Below are positions 6,860 to 10,517 of a stretch of DNA of 10,517 nucleotides, piece by piece. The notes under the pieces are model-generated. The model saw only the letters and a program-made list of their open reading frames with translations. It did not search any database and was not told the DNA's origin. This DNA is from JBLHGU01 sp047615875 (GTDB lineage: Bacteria; Pseudomonadota; Gammaproteobacteria; Arenicellales; CAJQKF01), in the NCBI GenBank assembly GCA_047615875.1, contig JBLHGU010000174.1, positions 1 through 10,517 of the forward strand, in the 5' to 3' direction. The translations under genes and the position numbers were made by a program. Position 1 is the stretch's first letter. Every line of letters starts with the position of its first letter.

Positions 6860-6912
6860 CAAGCAACACCAGCTGACTCCAGCGCTGTCGAGCCTTCGCA
6901 GCAGGGTTGGGC
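6854..6912 (+). other. attC-like integron recombination site (59 bp), closing the cassette
   Basis: The left core ACTTAAC (6854-6860, fits RYYYAAC) overlaps the cassette gene's stop codon, and the right core GTTGGGC (6906-6912) fits GTTRRRY. The length is again 59 bases. Internal pairing is imperfect but present: CC/GG (6869-6870, 6904-6905), GCTG/CAGC (6872-6875, 6899-6902) and CTC/GAG (6877-6879, 6890-6892), around a central palindrome CAGCGCTG. Recombination would occur after G6906, so the cassette would run 6332-6906 (575 bp). Confidence 0.6.
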
Positions 6913-7215
6913 GTTAACGGCGGCTAAGGAAACTTAGCACGCGTTCTTTAATCAAGATTTAATGACGGCTTACAGATAGCAGTCGTTAATGTCTGACCTT
7001 GCAATTAGTGCTTTCGGCACCCTGGAGACATTCGAAAAATTAACTTCGCATTCAACCAAAGGCAAATCGCAGGACTTGACCCAAGTCTCACAAGTGCCAT
7101 TCGCAACGTCAGCCCTTGTTCTCCAAAATGACTGTATTTAGGTCAAATAAGCACAAATCGAATTATTATTCATTTCTCTCTGGCCCCTGTTACTGATCAA
7201 CTAAATTATAATTTA
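6913..7215. other. Intergenic region between convergent genes
   Basis: No gene, further attC pair or strong terminator is seen. There is a weak hairpin GACTT/AAGTC near 7073-7087, and an AT palindrome AAATTATAATTT at 7203-7214, just beyond the stop of the minus-strand PLP enzyme. Confidence 0.4.
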
Positions 7216-8472
7216 TTAAAGTGCGCTAAACGCATTGCTCAACATACCTAGCGCCATATCTGCGTTTTCTTTATTGAAAATCAGAGGCGGTCTAATTTTT
7301 AAAACATTTGCCTCAACACCTACGGTAGAAATCAACATGCCTTCATTTCGAGCTAGCTCGATCAGTCGGGCAGCTTGTTCTGGCGCATGCTCTTTGGTCT
7401 TTCGATCCTTCACCAGGTCGATACCAATGAACAAACCTTTACCCCTGATATCACCGATGACACTATGTTTTTCCTGCAGTTCGGCAAGACCTGCGCGGAA
7501 ATAGAGGCCTGTATCATGAACATTTTGCAGGATGTTTTCTTTATGAATATATTGCAGAACCGCACGCCCGGCTGCCGCCGAAACAGGGTTGCCGCCAAAG
7601 GTATTGAAGTAATCAGTGACTTTGCCAAACGCTTCAATCACGCTACGCTTTACAACAACTGCAGCTAACGGATGCCCACATCCCAGTGGTTTTCCCATGG
7701 TAATGATATCTGGCACCAGGTCGGAGTTCTGGAAGGCCCAGAAATTTTCACCCTGACGACAAAGACCAGACTGTACTTCATCAAATACGATTAAACCGCC
7801 GGCAGACCGAGTTTTGGCAATCAGGTCCTGGTAATAGAATTTTTCGGGTGTAAAAAGACCTGGGTTTTCGAATGCTCCTTCGAACAATTGCATGGCTGGT
7901 TGATGTCCGTTCACAGCCAATTGCTCTATCGCTGCGTTGATGCTTTGTGCGTCTACTTTGCCACGATAGCTATCAGGCGCTGCTATTTCCGCAATGAAGT
8001 CAGGACATGGGTGATGACGCCCATCGGAAGGCGACAATTCGGATACAAGTGTCGAGTTACCGTGATAAACATTTTCCGTGATGATGACGCCCTTATTCCC
8101 TGTCACTGTTGAGGCGATGCGATAGGCGAGGTCATTCGCTTCGGTTCCTGTGCACACTAGCAAGGCCACATAATCACCTTCGGGGATAGTTGCAGTTAGC
8201 ATTTCGGCGTATTCGATTACATTTTCGTGCAGATAGCGTGTGTGGGTGTTTAGCTTGCTAACTTGTCGGGTAATTGCTTCCACAACATGCGGATTACAAT
8301 GACCGACAGAGGGCACATTATTGTAACAATCGAGATATTTCTTACCGTCACTATCATAAAGCCAGATACCTTCACCACGCACAATATGTAATGGCTCTTT
8401 GTAAAAGTGGGTATAGGTCGGGCCGAGTGCTTTGTGGCGACGGTTAATAAGATCGAGGTTGGCAGTAGTCAT
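7216..8472 (-). CDS. Class III PLP-dependent aminotransferase-fold enzyme, phospho-lyase-like (AGXT2L/ETNPPL/PHYKPL type)
   Basis: A 418-residue fold-type I PLP enzyme. Landmarks are LDCYNNVPSVGHCNP (about 48-61), the phosphate-binding CTGTEAN (107-113), YHG (136-138), the PLP-ring DEVQSG (231-236) and the Schiff-base Lys261 in MGKPLGCGHPLAAVV. That last segment is close to the MGKPMGNGHP signature of mammalian ethanolamine-phosphate and phosphohydroxylysine phospho-lyases. Members of this group eliminate phosphate and ammonia from a phosphorylated amino alcohol instead of transaminating. The preceding gene on the same strand encodes a small-molecule kinase 66 bp away, which fits kinase-then-lyase catabolism of a hydroxylated amine such as 5-hydroxylysine. 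The usual SAEP-like stretch is altered (LFEGAFENPG). Ordinary omega-transamination remains possible. The ATG at 8472 gives the expected family N-terminus, although its SD (GAG) is weak. Confidence 0.85.
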   Translation of the reverse strand: MTTANLDLINRRHKALGPTYTHFYKEPLHIVRGEGIWLYDSDGKKYLDCYNNVPSVGHCNPHVVEAITRQVSKLNTHTRYLHENVIEYAEMLTATIPEGDYVALLVCTGTEANDLAYRIASTVTGNKGVIITENVYHGNSTLVSELSPSDGRHHPCPDFIAEIAAPDSYRGKVDAQSINAAIEQLAVNGHQPAMQLFEGAFENPGLFTPEKFYYQDLIAKTRSAGGLIVFDEVQSGLCRQGENFWAFQNSDLVPDIITMGKPLGCGHPLAAVVVKRSVIEAFGKVTDYFNTFGGNPVSAAAGRAVLQYIHKENILQNVHDTGLYFRAGLAELQEKHSVIGDIRGKGLFIGIDLVKDRKTKEHAPEQAARLIELARNEGMLISTVGVEANVLKIRPPLIFNKENADMALGMLSNAFSAL

Positions 8473-8538
8473 TAAAATCTCAAATGGTAGGTAGCAAGAT
8501 TCAGGATAGGAAGTGATTAGCTAACGAGAGATATTTAA

Positions 8539-9606
8539 TCAATGAGGCTTTATCGATAACACGTGATCGATAAAAACATCGCGATCAAATCCAAGGAAAA
8601 TTTTTGTTTTTTCAAGCGTACCTGGAAAATCTTCTTCGAGTAATTTCTGTTCGTCCTGGGCATGATGAATTGAACGATAGTATAAAAGTTGTACATTTAA
8701 AATGCTTCTTACCGCGAGCGCGTCGTAGAGTAATTCTAATTGTTGGTCAGGAATAGTGACATATTGCCTGTAACCTTCCAGCATTGCCGATGCTGTACTC
8801 AATATATCAGAATTGTGACACAACATACTATTAAGACTGACGGCCAGATCGACAATTACCGGGCCTGCAATCAAGTCACCAAAATCTATAACCCCGGTTA
8901 CTGTCGCAGACTTGTCTGGTGCGCACATAATATTGCCTGAGTGCCCGTCGTTATGAATTACCTGACGCGGGAGTGCCAATAGTTTTGGCATGCTGTAGGC
9001 CTGTAGCCGTTGAAGGTGTCCTTCCGCTAATGGTTTGAAATCGTCTGGCGTATATTTCTGGCGTAATTCGTCAGTAAAAATTATTTCGTTGAGGCTATCC
9101 CACGGCATGAAATGGTTAGCCGATGGGTGACTAAAATCGCTTAAACCCGCACACAATCTACCTGTAATGCGGCCAACCTCCCTGATGGCATCAAGCGGCA
9201 GATGATCGAATTCACTAATCGGAATTCCCTCAACATAACTTAATAACCTGGCTAGATGAAGGCGTCCATTTTCGTCGTTTAACAGGCTATATGACTGGCC
9301 GGCCTTGTTTCTAACCTGGCGTGGCACAGATAAACCAGGGTCTTTTGCTTCCAGGTGCAATAATGCCTTGATTTGAAAATCAACTGATTCGACTAACTCA
9401 TCAGCGCCTGCAATTTTGAAAATATATTTCACCCCATGTTCGGTGGTAATACAAAGATTTTGATCTCGTTCACCAGCAAGCGTTTTGAAAGCACCCGTGA
9501 CGCCATAGTGATCCTGTAAAAACTGGCGTAATATATCTTCACGAAAACAGGGGGGATTGAACCGTAGATCGTCTGGATTGAATTGCTTAATTGTATTAGT
9601 GGTCAT
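8539..9606 (-). CDS. APH/choline-kinase-fold kinase, hydroxylysine-kinase-like
   Basis: A 355-residue aminoglycoside-phosphotransferase-family kinase of the size of hydroxylysine kinase (HYKK/AGPHD1). Visible elements are the GERDQN nucleotide loop (45-50), the ATP-binding Lys64 in YIFKIAG, the catalytic loop HNDGHSGN (218-225, catalytic Asp220, metal-binding Asn225) and the metal-binding Asp241 in VIDFGDLIAGP. It should phosphorylate a hydroxyl on a small metabolite in the cytoplasm. The very next gene on the same strand encodes a phospho-lyase-like PLP enzyme, so the product of this kinase is probably that enzyme's substrate. Hydroxylysine is the best analogy, but ethanolamine-like or other amino alcohols are possible. 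The start at 9606 has no clear SD. Two operator-like repeats lie 50-150 bp upstream. Antibiotic resistance is unlikely given the context. Confidence 0.85.
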   Translation of the reverse strand: MTTNTIKQFNPDDLRFNPPCFREDILRQFLQDHYGVTGAFKTLAGERDQNLCITTEHGVKYIFKIAGADELVESVDFQIKALLHLEAKDPGLSVPRQVRNKAGQSYSLLNDENGRLHLARLLSYVEGIPISEFDHLPLDAIREVGRITGRLCAGLSDFSHPSANHFMPWDSLNEIIFTDELRQKYTPDDFKPLAEGHLQRLQAYSMPKLLALPRQVIHNDGHSGNIMCAPDKSATVTGVIDFGDLIAGPVIVDLAVSLNSMLCHNSDILSTASAMLEGYRQYVTIPDQQLELLYDALAVRSILNVQLLYYRSIHHAQDEQKLLEEDFPGTLEKTKIFLGFDRDVFIDHVLSIKPH

Positions 9607-9656
9607 TTATTTAAATAGCATCTGCCAGCTAGTTTGAATTCGAAGATGTTGGGAGA

Positions 9657-9679
9657 GGACAAATTAGTTTCTGTGATAG
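9657..9679. repeat. Operator-like direct repeat, copy 1
   Basis: This 23-base element matches the copy at 9733-9755 in 18 of 23 positions: identical GGACAAAT at the left, AGT inside and TGATAG at the right. Its inner palindrome is degenerate (ATTAGT-TTC-TGTGAT). It lies about 50 bp upstream of the kinase start codon. Confidence 0.5.
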
Positions 9680-9732
9680 TGGAATATAAAGAATTTTGTC
9701 TATGACATTATATTTTTATAATTTATAGGGTC

Positions 9733-9755
9733 GGACAAATCAGTGTTACTGATAG
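9733..9755. repeat. Operator-like direct repeat, copy 2, with perfect palindrome
   Basis: The second copy of the 23-base element starts 76 bases from copy 1 and contains a perfect inverted repeat, ATCAGT-GTT-ACTGAT (9739-9753). This has the size and form of a dimeric regulator's binding site. It is about 130 bp upstream of the kinase, close to AT-rich promoter-like DNA. Confidence 0.55.
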
Positions 9756-10175
9756 CATAAATTTATTACTCAATTAATGCTATGATTTATCGCTTAAACA
9801 GCCTGTACCATCAAGGGAATACCCGCTTAAAGGAAGAGCGCCCTGCCACCGCGATCGCATCTGATCAATATTCTCTTCAGTGCCTGCTATGTATCGACAT
9901 GATTATGGACAGGCATCCAACTGTCGTCTGGTTCGGCTAGATTTCTTCAAAGAACTGGCAAGCTGTGCCTGGACAAGAGGGATCGGATCATCAATTAATA
10001 TCGTCGGGATAGATATAGGCTTGGTCAGAGACGTCATAACGCGAACCTTAGCGACCGAAAGAGGATTGCTTAATACCGGGAAAAATAATTAATCGCCAAG
10101 TGACAAAAGAGACAACAAGCGACTTCAGTTGAACAGTCGATACGCCGATAATCCGGTGTACTCGAACTGGAAAAA

Positions 10176-10517
10176 TCAGGCCTTAACCAGGTTCAAAAAA
10201 CGATCGTGTTCCTCTTCGGACATATGGAAAGTAAATTCATCGGATGGATAGGTACCCGCAAGGCTATCGTCACGAAAGCGACGCAATCCATCCTCTATTA
10301 GCGAACCGACGTCAACGTAGCTCCCTCGGTTTCTTGGAATTGGAAAGGCGCTATAACCGACTACATCACCACTGATATGATACACACCATCGTTTATCGG
10401 TCCGCCGCCAAGAGTGATCACGGGCACTTCAAGAGATTCAACCAGATAGGCTGCTAATTCAGTCGGTACCTGTTCAAGAATAAACCCCCAGACTCCTGCA
10501 TCAACAAAAGCGCGAGC
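10176..10517 (-). CDS. PanB-like ketopantoate hydroxymethyltransferase family protein, C-terminal part
   Basis: The minus-strand frame is open to the right edge, so the gene starts outside the window and the internal GTG near 10427 is not the start. The 113 visible residues include ARAFVDAGVWGFILEQVPTELA, which matches the PanB segment with the catalytic Glu (usually LECVP), then VPVITLGGGP in place of the usual IGIGAG, and YVDVGSLIEDGLRRFRDD, close to PanB's ADVGSLI helix. PanB makes ketopantoate from ketoisovalerate and methylenetetrahydrofolate for pantothenate and CoA synthesis. The glycine loop and following stretch (INDGVYHISGDVVGYSAF) depart from typical PanB (CDGQ-VLVxxDxLG), and the tail is longer. 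This may be a paralogue with another role in the PEP mutase/isocitrate lyase superfamily. PanC is not next to it on the visible side. Confidence 0.7.
   Translation of the reverse strand, partial: ARAFVDAGVWGFILEQVPTELAAYLVESLEVPVITLGGGPINDGVYHISGDVVGYSAFPIPRNRGSYVDVGSLIEDGLRRFRDDSLAGTYPSDEFTFHMSEEEHDRFLNLVKA

Larger units (their letters stand above)
9607..10175. other. Gene-free regulatory region between PanB-like gene and kinase
   Basis: About 570 bases with no supported gene. The half next to the kinase is AT-rich and contains a repeated operator-like element (9657-9679 and 9733-9755) plus -10-like TATAAT sequence on the minus strand (about 9709-9714). The other half carries a 70-codon plus-strand frame from a GTG at 9880 and a 44-codon minus-strand frame (9903-10037, ATG with an AAGG about ten bases ahead), which overlap. 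Neither resembles a known family. A weak hairpin, CGACT/AGTCG around 10120-10139, lies downstream of the PanB-like stop. Confidence 0.45.

Noticed and set aside
8539..9606. Aminoglycoside resistance gene
   Set aside because: The fold is shared with aminoglycoside phosphotransferases, but the GERDQN loop and the adjacent phospho-lyase point to metabolic amine phosphorylation.
9903..10037. 44-codon minus-strand frame (MTSLTKPISIPTILIDDP and on)
   Set aside because: It has an ATG and a weak AAGG upstream, but it is short and unrecognised. It was not called as a gene, only recorded as a candidate small ORF.
9880..10092. 70-codon plus-strand frame starting at GTG
   Set aside because: No SD, no family resemblance, and it overlaps a minus-strand frame. 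It is probably chance.

Overview
The window looks like an accessory stretch of a Gram-negative, probably marine gammaproteobacterial chromosome. The basis is family resemblance: a cyclase-homology/TolB-like/TPR fusion, IS91-, IS6- and IS3-type transposase remnants, integron attC sites and a signal-peptide-bearing secreted phosphoesterase. The exact taxon cannot be fixed from the sequence. The first kilobase is visibly GC-richer than the rest.

Layout. (i) 1-1034, plus strand: the 3' part of an acyl-CoA synthetase (ANL superfamily) gene that begins outside the window. (ii) 1416-3167, plus strand: a GTG-started protein with a class III cyclase-homology domain, a TolB-like domain and TPR repeats. 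It has its own plausible promoter and SD, and its cyclase site lacks some canonical residues. (iii) 3368-3985, minus strand: one open frame that is a chimera of two transposase fragments, IS91/IS801-type then IS6-type. (iv) 3986-4300: a gene-free leader with two dyad symmetries. (v) 4301-5857, plus strand: an exported endonuclease/exonuclease/phosphatase-fold enzyme with a two-domain beta-rich tail. (vi) 5858-6278: a gene-poor stretch that starts with an IS3-type OrfB remnant. (vii) 6279-6912: two 59-bp attC-like sites that bracket one gene, i.e. an integron-type cassette with no integrase in view. The cassette gene appears frameshifted. (viii) 7216-9606, minus strand: a two-gene unit, an APH/hydroxylysine-kinase-like kinase followed by a class III PLP enzyme of the phospho-lyase type (AGXT2L/ETNPPL/PHYKPL-like), with a repeated operator-like sequence upstream. 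(ix) 10176-10517, minus strand: the C-terminal part of a PanB-like enzyme, cut by the window edge.

How the genes work together. The clearest functional unit is kinase plus PLP phospho-lyase. By analogy with hydroxylysine or phosphoethanolamine catabolism, the kinase would phosphorylate a hydroxylated amine and the lyase would eliminate phosphate and ammonia to leave an aldehyde. The centre of the window (3.4-6.9 kb) looks like a landing zone for mobile DNA, with three transposase scars and a cassette around the secreted enzyme. The most unusual items are the attC-bounded cassette with its broken, possibly HEPN-like gene, the cyclase-homology domain with altered active-site residues, and the repeated palindrome upstream of the kinase/lyase unit.
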